Source: Demequina maris
GTDB taxonomy: Bacteria > Actinomycetota > Actinomycetes > Actinomycetales > Demequinaceae
Assembly: GCF_000971155.1 (NCBI RefSeq)
Contig: NZ_BBLX01000007.1
Location: 62,001-126,000, forward strand
Direction of reading: 5' to 3'
DNA: 64,000 nt
This document shows, in pieces, positions 54,051-64,000 of this stretch. Every line of letters starts with the position of its first letter. The stretch's first letter is position 1. The position numbers and the translations under genes are program-made. Below the pieces are notes generated by a model. That model made no database searches. It was not told the DNA's origin and saw only the letters and a program-made list of their open reading frames with translations.

Positions 54051-54824
54051 ATGACCAGCGAGGTGAACGTCCCGGGTGCAGCTCCCGCCATGCCGCTGCT
54101 GCGCCGTTGGGAGGCCGCGAGCATCGGGACGGTGTGGCGCCGTCCCGGCGACTGGTTCACCCCTGCAGCCGAGGCTCTCGCCGAGGCGCTGGAAGCCCGT
54201 CTCGACACCGCACCAGCCGCGTACCGCTTGGGGGAGGCACGCGCGCTGGTCGGTGTCGGGATCACCGAGGCGATCGACGACATGGCCGTCCTGTTCCGTG
54301 CCGCCGGCTACGAGTCCGCGCCGATCCGCTCCATCCGCGCGCTGTGCGAGGGCTGGACCGCGGGCGACGCCGCGACGCGCGTCGAGCCCGCGATGAACGA
54401 CCCGGAGTCGGGCCTCGGAAGCAACGACTACCTGGTAGCTCGCCTGGGCGAGCTCTACGGCGCGGCCGAGCGCGACGGTACGACGGTCAGCGAGAGCTAC
54501 GCGCTCGTGCTCGTCGACGTCGCCGCCGCCGACACCGACCCGTGGCAGCGGATGGCGCGCAATGCGGCCATCGGCCAGTCGCTCCGTGACGCCTACGGCA
54601 AGGGACGCCCGATGGCGCGCCTCGCCGACGGCCTCTACGCGGTGCTCGTCGACCGCGGCCCCGACATGGGCCGCGACATCGCGCAGCTCCGCGACCACAT
54701 CTCCCGACGCGCGGGCCAGATGCGCGTCGGCAACCTCATGCGGCAGCCACCGCGCGTGTGGATCGAGTCCCTTCCGGACCTCCACGACTACGCGGTCGAG
54801 CTGGTGGAGTCGCTCCACCGCTGA
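54051..54824 (+). CDS. Protein with degenerate GGDEF-like domain
   Basis: This 257-residue cytosolic protein has an N-terminal helical part (about 1-110) and a C-terminal domain that follows the GGDEF pattern without its active site. DPESGLGSNDYLVARLGEL (117-135) stands for the usual D-x-L-T-G-L-x-N-R start, and ARLADGLYAVLV (189-200) stands where R-L-G-G-D-E-F should be. It cannot be an active diguanylate cyclase of the usual type; a binding or regulatory role is possible. ATG 54051 was chosen over the upstream extension to 53946, which has a poor composition. It is divergent from the sigma fusion gene. Confidence 0.72.
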   Translation: MTSEVNVPGAAPAMPLLRRWEAASIGTVWRRPGDWFTPAAEALAEALEARLDTAPAAYRLGEARALVGVGITEAIDDMAVLFRAAGYESAPIRSIRALCEGWTAGDAATRVEPAMNDPESGLGSNDYLVARLGELYGAAERDGTTVSESYALVLVDVAAADTDPWQRMARNAAIGQSLRDAYGKGRPMARLADGLYAVLVDRGPDMGRDIAQLRDHISRRAGQMRVGNLMRQPPRVWIESLPDLHDYAVELVESLHR

Positions 54825-54830
54825 GGGGGG

Positions 54831-54873
54831 ACGAGGGGCCGGTACCGAGCTGAGGGCGGTGCCGGCCCCTCGT
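54831..54873 (+). terminator. Terminator of the GGDEF-like gene
   Basis: ACGAGGGGCCGGTACC pairs with GGTGCCGGCCCCTCGT (one mismatch), six bases behind the stop codon. Confidence 0.8.
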
Positions 54874-54935
54874 AGCATCCCCGGACGGGTCCTTCGCGTA
54901 CCCATCAATGTACGCACTTCACTTATCATTAACCC

Positions 54936-55547
54936 ATGCTTGACGACCCCACCCCCGACCTGCGCAGCCGACTCCTTGAGAGCGCTCTCACCCTCATCTC
55001 CGAGCAGGGCGCGAGCGGGCTGACGGTGCGCGCGGTCGCGAAGGCCGCCGGCTGCTCGACGATGGGCGTCTACACGCACTTCAACGGCAAGTCCGGGCTC
55101 ATCGACGCGGTCGTCGAGCAGGGCTTCGAGGAGCTGGACCGGGTGCTCGCCGACGCGTGGGAGGTCGCCGGTGTGGGACGCGGCGGCCTGATCGCCACCG
55201 CGGAGGCCTACCGCGCGTTCGCCGTCGAGGCACCCGCGCAGTTCCAGACGATGTTCTCGCCCGCCATCGCGGGCTACGAGCCCTCCGAGCGCACGCGCGA
55301 GCGCACGTGGGAGACGTTCTTCGCGCACCGCGCCCGGGTGGCCGCGGCGCTCGACAGCGCCGACGCGGACCCGGCGGACTCGCATGACGCCACCCTGCGC
55401 CTGTGGGCGTGGGTGCACGGCCACGTCGCCGTCGAGCTCATGAGCCACGCGTACGCCAACGACGCGCACCCGGCGATGGAGCCCGCCGACCTGTCGCTCG
55501 CGATCGACGCGGAGATCGAGCGCTCCGCGGTGTCCGTCGCGCCCTAG
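54936..55547 (+). CDS. TetR-family transcriptional regulator
   Basis: This 203-residue regulator has its helix-turn-helix at LTVRAVAKAAGCSTMGVYTHF and a C-terminal WHG-type domain (LRLWAWVHGHVAVEL). TATCAT (54924-54929) stands exactly six bases before the ATG in an A/T-rich patch unusual for this window, so it is probably leaderless. Target genes are not evident, since both neighbours face away or end here. Confidence 0.92.
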   Translation: MLDDPTPDLRSRLLESALTLISEQGASGLTVRAVAKAAGCSTMGVYTHFNGKSGLIDAVVEQGFEELDRVLADAWEVAGVGRGGLIATAEAYRAFAVEAPAQFQTMFSPAIAGYEPSERTRERTWETFFAHRARVAAALDSADADPADSHDATLRLWAWVHGHVAVELMSHAYANDAHPAMEPADLSLAIDAEIERSAVSVAP

Positions 55548-55572
55548 CGGCGACCCGCTCCCGCGGGACGCG

Positions 55573-55986
55573 TCAGTCGTGCGTCCCGGTCCACAGCACC
55601 ACCGCGCGGCCCTCGTCGCGGCGCGCGCGGCGCCCGCGCTCGACGATGACCACGTTGCCGGTGGGCCCGGTGGTGAAGATCCGCGAGCCGACGTCCGCGC
55701 GCGGGCGCATCCGCTCGACCTCGCGCTCGAGGCGCTGGACCTCGCGGGAGAGGTGCAGGATGCGCTTGATGCCGGCGAGGTTGATGCCCTCCTCCTGGCT
55801 CATGCGCTGGATCTCGCGCAGCGTCGCGACGTCCCGCAGGGAGTAGCGACGACCGCCGCCGGGACGGCGGCGCGGCACCACGAGCCCGAGCCGGTCGTAC
55901 TGGCGCAGGGTCTGGGCGTGCATGCCCGCCAGCTCCGCGGCGGCGGAGATGAGGAAGACAGGCTCGTCGACGTCGGGCTGCTCCAT
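55573..55986 (-). CDS. hspR: Heat-shock repressor HspR
   Basis: HspR is the MerR-type repressor of the dnaK operon. The 137-residue protein has a winged helix (LAGMHAQTLRQYDRLGLVVPRR and GRRYSLRDVATLREIQRM), followed by a coiled dimerisation helix (about 85-105) and a hydrophobic C-terminal tail. ATG 55986 follows AAGGAGGTGG. It is the last gene of dnaK-grpE-dnaJ-hspR and binds the HAIR sites upstream of dnaK with DnaK as co-repressor, as known in Streptomyces. The 55-bp gap to dnaJ holds a GCATCGTCC copy. Confidence 0.95.
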   Translation of the reverse strand: MEQPDVDEPVFLISAAAELAGMHAQTLRQYDRLGLVVPRRRPGGGRRYSLRDVATLREIQRMSQEEGINLAGIKRILHLSREVQRLEREVERMRPRADVGSRIFTTGPTGNVVIVERGRRARRDEGRAVVLWTGTHD

Positions 55987-56041
55987 GGTCCACCTCCTTC
56001 GCGCCCACGCTAGCGGGCGAGCATCGTCCCTGGTGCGCGAC

Positions 56042-57010
56042 CTACCGCGCGGCGTCCTTGTAGAGGTGCGCACGGGGGTCGTCGCCGCCGAGCGCCTCGG
56101 CGAGCGCCTCGACCGCCTTCTTCGCGTCGCGCGACAGCTTGTGCGGCACGGCGACCTCGACGGTCACCAGCAGGTCGCCGGTGCCCTTCTTCGAGGTGAG
56201 GCCGCGTCCCTTGACGCGCAGCGTCGTGCCCGACTGCGTGCCCGGCGGCACCTTGACCTTCACCGTGTCGCCCGCGAGGGTCGGCACCGCGACCTGGGCG
56301 CCCAGCGCCGCCTCGTCGAACCGGACGGGCAGGGTGGCGCGCAGGTTGAGGCCGTCGGTGGTGAAGACCGGGTGCTTCTGCACGTGGACCGTGAGCAGCA
56401 GGTCGCCCGCTGGCCCGCCGTTGGATCCGGGGCGGCCCTTGCCGGGCACCCGGATCCGCTGGCCGTCCTTGACCCCGACGGGCAGGCGCGTCGAGATGCG
56501 CCCGCCGTCGGTGCCGAGGGTCACGGTCGAGCCCTCGGCGGCCTGACGGAACGACACCTCGACGGCGGCGGCGAGGTCGCCGCCCTTCTGCGGGCCGCGC
56601 TGGTAGCCGCCGCCTCCGAAGAGGCCGCCGAGGATGTCCTCGAAACCGCCACCGCCGCCGGTCTGGAAGCGGACGTTGCCGCCGCCGCCCGGCATGCCGC
56701 CGCCGAACATCCCGCCGAACATGTCCTCGAAGTTGCCGCCGCCGCCGGGGCCGCCGGCCTGGAAGCGGGCGCCGCCGCCCATGGCGCGGATCTGGTCGTA
56801 CTGCTGGCGGTCGTTCTCGTTCGAGAGGACCGCGTACGCCTCGCCCACATCCTTGAACCGCTGCTCCGCGGACTTGTCGCCCGGGTTGCGGTCCGGGTGC
56901 AGGTCGCGCGCGAGCTTGCGGTACGCCTTCTTCACCTCGTCGGCGCTCGCGTCCTTGGAGACGCCGAGCGTCGCGTAGAAGTCCTTGTTGAACCAGTCCT
57001 GGCTCGCCAC
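56042..57010 (-). CDS. dnaJ: DnaJ-type co-chaperone without zinc finger
   Basis: This 322-residue protein has a J domain (about 10-75, with LHPDRN), a long Gly/Phe-rich region (about 80-145) and the C-terminal beta-sandwich domains. The four CxxCxGxG zinc repeats of classical DnaJ are absent, so it is a class II (CbpA/DnaJ2-like) protein. It stimulates DnaK ATPase activity. It lies 13 bp behind grpE in the heat-shock operon. A classical DnaJ is probably encoded elsewhere. Confidence 0.93.
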   Translation of the reverse strand: MASQDWFNKDFYATLGVSKDASADEVKKAYRKLARDLHPDRNPGDKSAEQRFKDVGEAYAVLSNENDRQQYDQIRAMGGGARFQAGGPGGGGNFEDMFGGMFGGGMPGGGGNVRFQTGGGGGFEDILGGLFGGGGYQRGPQKGGDLAAAVEVSFRQAAEGSTVTLGTDGGRISTRLPVGVKDGQRIRVPGKGRPGSNGGPAGDLLLTVHVQKHPVFTTDGLNLRATLPVRFDEAALGAQVAVPTLAGDTVKVKVPPGTQSGTTLRVKGRGLTSKKGTGDLLVTVEVAVPHKLSRDAKKAVEALAEALGGDDPRAHLYKDAAR

Positions 57011-57023
57011 GGCGCCTCCCTTC

Positions 57024-57605
57024 CTACTCGGGCTGCGCGACGATGACGCGCGCGGGACGCAGGACGCGCTCGCCGACCTTGTGGCCGGGCTGCGCGACGT
57101 GCTGGACGGTCGGCTCGGACACCTCGCCGCTGGGCTGCGACATCAGGGCCTCGTGGAGCTGCGGGTCGAACACGTCGCCCGCGGCGGCGTAGGAGGACCA
57201 GCCGAGGCCCGCCAGGGCGGCCTCGAGCTTCGCCGCGATCGCCGCGAACGGGCCGTCCGCGAGGTCGCCGTGCTCGCGCGCGGCGGCGATGTCGTCGAGG
57301 GCCGGGATGAGTGCCTCGATCGCCTTCGCGGTGGCGTTGGTGCCGATGAGCTCGCGGTCGCGGTCGACGCGCTTGCGGTAGTTGACGTACTCGGCCTGGA
57401 GGCGCTGCAGGTCGGCGAGGTGCTCCGCCGCCTTCGAGTAGGCGGCGTTGAGCGCGTCGTCCGCGCCCTCCTCGTCGGCGGTGAGGTCGTCGACGCCGTC
57501 GTGGTCCTCGTCGAGGAAGCTCGCTGCGGCCTCGTTCACGATGCGCGCGGCCTGGGCCTCCGCATCGTCCTGCGGCTCGGGGGTGCCGTTCTGGTTCTCG
57601 GTCAT
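57024..57605 (-). CDS. grpE: Nucleotide exchange factor GrpE
   Basis: GrpE releases ADP from DnaK. The 193-residue protein has an acidic disordered start, a long coiled-coil (about 65-115, [22 protein letters not shown]) and the C-terminal beta-domain with [11 protein letters not shown]. It lies between dnaK (85-bp gap) and dnaJ. A nonamer copy at 57562 encodes Asp-Asp-Ala in the disordered start. Confidence 0.96.
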   Translation of the reverse strand: MTENQNGTPEPQDDAEAQAARIVNEAAASFLDEDHDGVDDLTADEEGADDALNAAYSKAAEHLADLQRLQAEYVNYRKRVDRDRELIGTNATAKAIEALIPALDDIAAAREHGDLADGPFAAIAAKLEAALAGLGWSSYAAAGDVFDPQLHEALMSQPSGEVSEPTVQHVAQPGHKVGERVLRPARVIVAQPE

Positions 57606-57690
57606 GGGGCTGCCTTCCGGGAAGCGGCGACGGCGGGCGGCGACGCGGTGTCGGATGACCCCTGCGCCGCGCGCCCGCCCTCGTGCCTCG

Positions 57691-59556
<1,866 letters not shown>

Positions 59557-59609
59557 GTGTGTTCTTCCTCCTGTCGCGGCCGATGCCGCGTGATCCAACT
59601 CGCTCAGGA

Positions 59610-59692
59610 CTTGAGCGACCATCACTCAACTTATGTCCGGGGTTCGACAGTGTCAAGCCGGCCGGGCAAAAGTTGAGCGGACTCTGCTCAAC
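59610..59692 (-). promoter_or_regulatory. dnaK promoter with two HAIR operators
   Basis: On the minus strand TTGACA (59651-59656) and TAAGTT (59628-59633) are 17 bp apart, a near-ideal housekeeping promoter. HAIR 1, CTTGAGC-N7-ACTCAAC (59610-59630), overlaps the -10 box. HAIR 2, GTTGAGC-N7-GCTCAAC (59672-59692), a perfect palindrome, lies upstream of the -35. Both match the HspR consensus CTTGAGT-N7-ACTCAAG. They are 62 bp apart, six helical turns, which allows cooperative binding. Confidence 0.88.
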
Positions 59693-59776
59693 TTCTCAGG
59701 AACGGTCCTGGTGGGGCGGCGCAAAGGTGCCGCCGGCGTCTCGACTGGCCCCGCGCATCGTGCCTACGCTCGCCGC

Positions 59777-60247
59777 ATGGACCACGCCGACCGCCTCGCC
59801 GCCGCCCGTGCCCACTTCGCCGCGCGCCTCGCCTTCGAGACCGACGTCTCCGACGTGCACGCCGCGCTCGAGTCGGGGGAGCCGGGCTTCGTGCTCATCG
59901 ACACGCGCAACCGCGAGGCGTGGGACCAGGGCCATGCGCGCGGCGCGATCCACCTGCCCAAGCCGGACATGCCCGCCCGCATCCCGGCGGAGTTCGCCGC
60001 GGGCACGCGCTTCGTCGTCTACTGCTGGGGCCCCGGCTGTAACGGCGCCACGCGCGCGGGTCTCATCATCTCCGAGCTCGGCTACGAGGTGCAGGAGATG
60101 ATCGGCGGCTTCGAGTACTGGGCGCGCGAGGGCATGCCCGTCGACGCGGTCGGCGCGGACGGGGCCGAGGTCGACGCCACGTACCCGGTGGACCCGCTCA
60201 CCGCGCCCCGGCCCGTCGCCGGCGCGCGCATCGCCTGCGACTGCTGA
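59777..60247 (+). CDS. Rhodanese-domain protein
   Basis: This 156-residue single-domain rhodanese has FVLIDTRNREAWDQGHARGAIHLP (the CH2A region) and an active-site loop starting at Cys83 (VYCWGPGCNGAT), with a second cysteine, Cys88, in the loop. It probably transfers sulfur; the partner is unknown. It ends Cys-Asp-Cys. TACGCT (59765-59770) stands six bases before the ATG with no ribosome site, so the mRNA is probably leaderless. It is divergent from dnaK. Confidence 0.9.
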   Translation: MDHADRLAAARAHFAARLAFETDVSDVHAALESGEPGFVLIDTRNREAWDQGHARGAIHLPKPDMPARIPAEFAAGTRFVVYCWGPGCNGATRAGLIISELGYEVQEMIGGFEYWAREGMPVDAVGADGAEVDATYPVDPLTAPRPVAGARIACDC

Positions 60248-60269
60248 GGCGCGCCGGACCCCGTAGCCG

Positions 60270-60950
60270 CTAGCGGGCCACCTGCACGATCTGGACCGCG
60301 TTCGCGGTGTCGCGCCGCTCGAAGCCGAGGTGCGCGTAGAGCCGCTGCGCCGTCGTGTTGCTCATCCCGGTGTGGAGGAACGGTCGGCGTCCCGCCTCGC
60401 GGATGCCGTGCGCGACGACCTCCATCAGCCTCGTCGCGAGCCCGCGCCCCCGGTGCGAGTCGAGGGTGCACACCGCGCTGATCTCGGTCCACGTGCCGGT
60501 GGTGAGCCGCTCGCCTGCCATCGCCACGAGCCGTCCGTCCTCCTTGACGCCGTAGTACGCGCCCAGCAGCGGCGTCTCGGCGAGGAACGGTCCCGGCTGC
60601 GTCTCGGCCACCAGCGCCAGCATGGCCGGCGCGTCATCGAGGCTGAGCCGCTCGATCCCCGGATGCGGGCGCCCGAAGCCGTCCGGCGCCGTCATCTGCA
60701 CCGCCTCGAAGCGCTCGACCTCGTCCCAGCCGGCCGGGACGTCGTGCGGGAGCCCGAACAGCACCACCTCGTCCTCGCCGGCGATCGCGGCGAGGTCCGC
60801 CCAGTCCTCGGCCCGATCGGCGGGAGGGACCGCCGCGAACTTGGCGACGGTCGGGCGGTAGCGCGCGGCCTCGCCGCGACGGATCGCGAGGGGACGATGC
60901 GCGCCGGACAGCGCGTGGAGGACCGGGTGGTCGAGCTCGTGGGGGGACAT
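60270..60950 (-). CDS. GNAT-family N-acetyltransferase
   Basis: This 226-residue protein has the acetyl-CoA-binding motif in ISAVCTLDSHRGRGLATRLMEVV (R/Q-x-x-G-x-G/A type) and a FLHTGMSNTTAQRLYAHLGFE end, as in FR47-like acetyltransferases. The N-terminal half is a poorly conserved helical part. The substrate is unknown. ATG 60950 was chosen over the upstream extension to 61013, which would run into a hairpin region. Confidence 0.88.
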   Translation of the reverse strand: MSPHELDHPVLHALSGAHRPLAIRRGEAARYRPTVAKFAAVPPADRAEDWADLAAIAGEDEVVLFGLPHDVPAGWDEVERFEAVQMTAPDGFGRPHPGIERLSLDDAPAMLALVAETQPGPFLAETPLLGAYYGVKEDGRLVAMAGERLTTGTWTEISAVCTLDSHRGRGLATRLMEVVAHGIREAGRRPFLHTGMSNTTAQRLYAHLGFERRDTANAVQIVQVAR

Positions 60951-60981
60951 GGGTCGATTCTCCCAAGCCCGCGAGACCTCT

Positions 60982-61075
60982 CTCCACACACGCGCCCCGG
61001 TGGGAGCGCTCACGCGATGCGACTCGCGCGGCGAAGCCCGACCACCGCGCCGCGAGTTGCAGATCTTGTGTGGAG
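60982..61075 (-). terminator. Large nested hairpin behind the thiamine-type ABC operon
   Basis: CTCCACACA (60982-60990) pairs with TGTGTGGAG (61067-61075). Inside, GACTCGCGCGGCG pairs with an imperfect CGCCGCGAGTTGC-like arm. It follows the last ABC gene by 14 bp and precedes the GNAT gene. Confidence 0.5.
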
Positions 61076-61089
61076 CGCGGTCGAGGGTG

Positions 61090-61740
61090 TCAGGCGAGCC
61101 GTCCGTCCGCCATCCGCATCACGCGGTCGGCCATGACCTCGGCCTCGGCGGGGTCGTGCGTGACCAGCAGCCCGGTCATCCCCTCGGCGCGCAGGATGTC
61201 GCGCACCTCGACCGCCAGCCGCGAGCGGAGGTCCGCGTCGAGCGAGGACAGCGGCTCGTCGAGGGCGAGGAGCCGGGGCCGCGGGGCGAGGGACCGGGCG
61301 AGCGCGACGCGCTGGCGCTGCCCGCCGCTGAGCTCGGTGACGCCGCGGTCGCGGAGGCCCTCCAGCCCGACCAGGGCGAGCAGCTCGTCGACGCGCGCCG
61401 CCCGCGCGGCGCGCCCCACGCCGGACATCTCCAGCCCGAACGCGATGTTCGCGCCCACCGTGAGGTGCGGGAACAGCTGGCCGTCCTGGAACACGAGCCC
61501 GAAGCCTCGCTGGTGGACCGGCACGCGCGCGAAGTCCTCGCCGTCCCAGGCGACGCTGCCGCCGGACGCGTCCACGATGCCGACCACCGCCGACAGCAGC
61601 GAGGACTTGCCGCACCCCGACGGGCCGAGCAGCGCGAGCGTCTCGCCCTGCGCGATGTCGAGCGAGACGCCGCGCACCGCCTCGACGGGCGGGGTGCCGG
61701 GGTAGGTGACGTGCAGGTCGCGCACCGCAAGGCCGGTCAT
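61090..61740 (-). CDS. ABC transporter ATP-binding protein, thiamine-type importer
   Basis: This 216-residue ATPase has Walker A LGPSGCGKSS, signature ELSGGQRQRV, Walker B LLALDEPLSSLD and switch His in VTHD. The size and sequence fit ThiQ-type importer ATPases. Its ATG overlaps the permease stop (ATGA). With the permease and binding protein it forms a three-part importer. Confidence 0.88.
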   Translation of the reverse strand: MTGLAVRDLHVTYPGTPPVEAVRGVSLDIAQGETLALLGPSGCGKSSLLSAVVGIVDASGGSVAWDGEDFARVPVHQRGFGLVFQDGQLFPHLTVGANIAFGLEMSGVGRAARAARVDELLALVGLEGLRDRGVTELSGGQRQRVALARSLAPRPRLLALDEPLSSLDADLRSRLAVEVRDILRAEGMTGLLVTHDPAEAEVMADRVMRMADGRLA

Positions 61741-63377
61741 ATCTCGGCCCCCACGGTGGTCCGCAGCCGTTCCGAGGCGAGCATGATGGCCGCGGTGAGC
61801 GCGGCGAGCAGGACCGATGCGGCGAAGGCCATGCCCACATTGTCGATGCCCGGGCGCGACAGCAGGCGCGCGATCGCGGTCGGCAGGGTGGGGCGGTCGG
61901 GCCGTGCGACGAACGCGGTCGCGCCGAACTCGCCCATGGAGATCGCGAAGGCGAAGGCGATCGAGGCCGCCGTCGCGGAGCGCAGCAGCGGCGCGTCGAC
62001 CCGCCACAGCACGCGCCACGGCGAGGCGCCCAGCGTCGCGGCGGCGGCGCGCAGGCGCGGGTCGATCGCGCGCGCCGCCGGCACCAGCGCGCGCACCATG
62101 AGCGGCAGCGCCACCACCGCCTGCGCGATCGGCACGAGCCACCACGATCCGCGCAGATCGACCCCGAGCACGGACCGGTTCAGGGTGAGCAGCACGCCGA
62201 GGCCCACCACCACCGCGGAGACGCCCAGCGGAAGCATGACGAGCGACTCGAGGACGGACGCGCGACGCGAGCGGCGCGCGACCAGCTGCGCCGTCACCAC
62301 GCCCACCGCGGCGGCCATCGCGGTCGCGACGGTCGCGGTGAGCAGCGAGGTCACGGCGGCGTGCCAGAGCGGGGCGGACAGCGTCGAGCGCGCGGGCGGC
62401 TCGCCAAGCAGCGCCGCGTAGTGGTCGAGCCCGTAGCCGTCGACGGTGCGCAGCGAGCGCTCGACGAGCGCGAGGCCCGGCAGAGTCAGGAGCAGCACCG
62501 TCGGCGTCAGCGCCGCCGCGATGCCCCAGCGCTCCCGCCGACGCGGCGCCCGCGCCGTCTCGACCGCGGCCGGCGGACGCGGCGCCCGGGCACGCGCGCT
62601 GACCCACAGCGCGATCGCGACGAACACGACCTGCACGAGCGCGAGCACCGCGGCGGCGCGGAGGTCGAGGAACTGGTTGACCTGCAGGTAGATCTCGGTC
62701 TCGACGGTGCTCACGCGCGATCCGCCCAGGATCAGCACGAGCGCGAACGACGTGGAGCAGAACAGCAGGACCACCGCGGCAGCCGACGCGATCGCCGGCC
62801 GCAGCGCCGGCAGGGTCACCCGCACGAAGGCCCGCGCGGGCGATGCGCCGAGGGTGCGGGCCGCATCGGCCATGCGTGGCGACAGCGACTCCCACGCGCC
62901 GCCCACGATGCGCACCACCACCGAGATGTTGAAGAACACGAGCGCGAGCACGATCGCCGTCACGCTCTGGTCCAGGCCCCACGAGCCGAGCAGCCCCGAG
63001 CGGGAGAACAGCGCGGAGAAGGCGGCGGCGACCACGATCGTCGGCAGCACGAACGGCACGGTCACGAGGGCGCGCATCGTCCGGGCGCCGCGCCACGAGA
63101 ACCGTGACAGCGCCCACGCCGCGGGCAGGCCCAGCAGCAGCGAGCCGGCGGTGCCGGCCACCGCCAGCCCGACCGTCGTGGAGATCGCGTCGAGCGTGCG
63201 GGAGCGGGTGAGCACCTCGAGCGCGCCCGCGAGGTCGCCACCGCCCAGCCCGTCCTCGCCGAGCAGCCCCCGCACGATGACCGTGCCGGCGGGCCACAGG
63301 AAGAACAACCCTAGGAAGGCGACGGGCACGCCCGCGAGCACCCACCAGAGGCGGGCGCTCGCGGGCCAGGGCTTCAT
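61737..63377 (-). CDS. thiP: Thiamine/iron-type ABC permease, two fused domains
   Basis: This 546-residue membrane protein has about 12 helices and two copies of the permease domain, each with its EAA-like loop (DAARTLGASPARAFVRVTLP and RAAAATLGASPWRVLWRVDAP). Fused double permeases are known in ThiP (thiamine) and FbpB (iron) importers. The binding protein next door resembles ThiB, which favours thiamine or a related base. Confidence 0.87.
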   Translation of the reverse strand: MKPWPASARLWWVLAGVPVAFLGLFFLWPAGTVIVRGLLGEDGLGGGDLAGALEVLTRSRTLDAISTTVGLAVAGTAGSLLLGLPAAWALSRFSWRGARTMRALVTVPFVLPTIVVAAAFSALFSRSGLLGSWGLDQSVTAIVLALVFFNISVVVRIVGGAWESLSPRMADAARTLGASPARAFVRVTLPALRPAIASAAAVVLLFCSTSFALVLILGGSRVSTVETEIYLQVNQFLDLRAAAVLALVQVVFVAIALWVSARARAPRPPAAVETARAPRRRERWGIAAALTPTVLLLTLPGLALVERSLRTVDGYGLDHYAALLGEPPARSTLSAPLWHAAVTSLLTATVATAMAAAVGVVTAQLVARRSRRASVLESLVMLPLGVSAVVVGLGVLLTLNRSVLGVDLRGSWWLVPIAQAVVALPLMVRALVPAARAIDPRLRAAAATLGASPWRVLWRVDAPLLRSATAASIAFAFAISMGEFGATAFVARPDRPTLPTAIARLLSRPGIDNVGMAFAASVLLAALTAAIMLASERLRTTVGAEI

Positions 63378-63387
63378 GAGGGTCGGC

Positions 63388-64000
63388 TCAGTCGAGGACC
63401 GTGGCGGTCCACTCGTCGATCCACTCGTCGCGGTGCGCGTCGATGTCCGCCGGGTCGACGGACAGCGGCGCGGCGGCGAGGGGCGCGAACTGCTCCCAGT
63501 CGGCCGGCACCACGGCCGCGGTCGAGACGGGGTAGACGTACATGTTCTCGGGGAGCGTCGACTGGAACTCGTCGGACAGCAGCCAGTCGACGACCGCCTG
63601 GGCGCCGGCCGGGTTCTCGGCGCCCTCGAGCACGCCCGCGTACTCGACCTGGCGGAAGCAGGTGTCGAGCATCGCCGCGGTCGTGGGGGCGCCGTCGATC
63701 ACCTCGTACGGCGGGGACGAGGCGTAGCTGAGGACGATGGGGTAGTCGCCGCCGTAGTTGGGCGCGGAGAAGTCCGTGAAGTAGGTGTCCGACCACGACG
63801 CGGTGACGCGCACGTCGTTGTCGCGCATCGCCGCCCACCACTCGGTCCACGCGTCGCCCTTCGCGGCGATGGTCGCGAGCAGGAACGCGAGGCCGGGGGA
63901 GGACGTCGCGGGGTTCGTGACGGAGACCATGCCGGCGTACGCGGGGTCGGTGAGGTCGTCGAGCGTGGGCGCGCCGTCGGGGAAGGCCGCGAGGTCGTAG
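63388..64000 (-). CDS. thiB: ThiB-like substrate-binding protein, N-terminus beyond window
   Basis: The frame is open to the window end, so only the C-terminal ~204 residues are visible. They contain LTDPAYAGMVSVTNPATSSPGLAFLLATIAAKG and NPAGAQAVVDWLLSDEFQSTLPENMYVYPV, which match thiamine/iron-type periplasmic binding proteins (SfuA/ThiB group), with Tyr and Trp residues suited to an aromatic ligand. It ends ten bases before the permease ATG. Iron as ligand is possible but less likely. The promoter, and any TPP riboswitch, would lie outside the window. Confidence 0.82.
   Translation of the reverse strand, partial: YDLAAFPDGAPTLDDLTDPAYAGMVSVTNPATSSPGLAFLLATIAAKGDAWTEWWAAMRDNDVRVTASWSDTYFTDFSAPNYGGDYPIVLSYASSPPYEVIDGAPTTAAMLDTCFRQVEYAGVLEGAENPAGAQAVVDWLLSDEFQSTLPENMYVYPVSTAAVVPADWEQFAPLAAAPLSVDPADIDAHRDEWIDEWTATVLD

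Noticed and set aside
63388-64000. A complete gene starting at ATG 63930
   Set aside because: The frame stays open to the window edge with sequence typical of ThiB-like proteins, so the gene is cut by the window.

Overview
The window is about 73% G+C, densely coded and strongly biased to G/C at third codon positions. Its gene content is that of a high-GC Gram-positive bacterium (Actinomycetota, most likely Micrococcales: Cellulomonadaceae/Demequinaceae/Promicromonosporaceae-like). Evidence includes the dnaK-grpE-dnaJ-hspR heat-shock operon with HAIR operators, a lysC-asd pair with an internal lysC start, a short-form SRP RNA next to tRNA-Ser and dnaX-recR, a LytR C-terminal-domain envelope protein, and many TANNNT -10 boxes exactly 6 nt before the start codon (leaderless genes). 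No prophage, insertion sequence or CRISPR array was seen. The window looks like normal chromosome carrying two well-defined sugar-utilisation islands.

Layout. 1-13.5 kb: end of a lactate-permease-family gene; asd and lysC; a two-gene membrane operon of unknown function; a carboxylesterase; TetR and an ABC-2 exporter pair; recR, dnaX, SRP RNA, tRNA-Ser(GGA) and a LytR_C protein. 13.8-26.8 kb: an L-arabinan/arabinoside locus. It has GH51, exported GH43 and GH27 on the minus strand, then a divergent ABC importer, GH43 and DUF624 gene, then GH127 and a LacI regulator. Sites of the type TTACAACGATGTAA occur at the promoters. 26.9-37.8 kb: two FUSC-type membrane proteins, a SulP transporter, small enzymes, a TetR-MFS-M20 operon, tRNA-Ser(CGA), tadA and upp. 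37.8-44.3 kb: a second sugar locus (LacI, GH13 alpha-glucosidase-type enzyme, ABC importer).

44.3-48.8 kb: nrdA-nrdB behind a paired candidate NrdR operator. The NrdB lacks the radical tyrosine (Phe108) and has Glu70 as its first metal ligand, the signature of class Ic enzymes. 48.9-55.6 kb: a Bcr-type MFS transporter, a DJ-1/PfpI protein, and a 1017-residue one-piece signalling protein (ECF sigma factor, zinc anti-sigma-like domain, membrane segment, Gly-rich spacer, large C-terminal domain). Divergent from it is a degenerate GGDEF protein, followed by a TetR gene. 55.6-59.7 kb: hspR, dnaJ, grpE, dnaK. 59.8-64 kb: rhodanese, GNAT and a ThiB-ThiP-ThiQ-like importer cut by the window end.

The most unusual signal is not a gene. 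The nonamer GCATCGTCC occurs 30 times by eye on both strands, where about one is expected from base composition. It is concentrated in spacers, and within genes it mostly falls where it reads Ala-Ser-Ser or Asp-Asp-Ala in flexible segments. It behaves like a genome-wide DNA signature. It sits beside several small palindromic intergenic elements, including an ~80-bp element present twice and a symmetric element built of 41-bp-spaced units.
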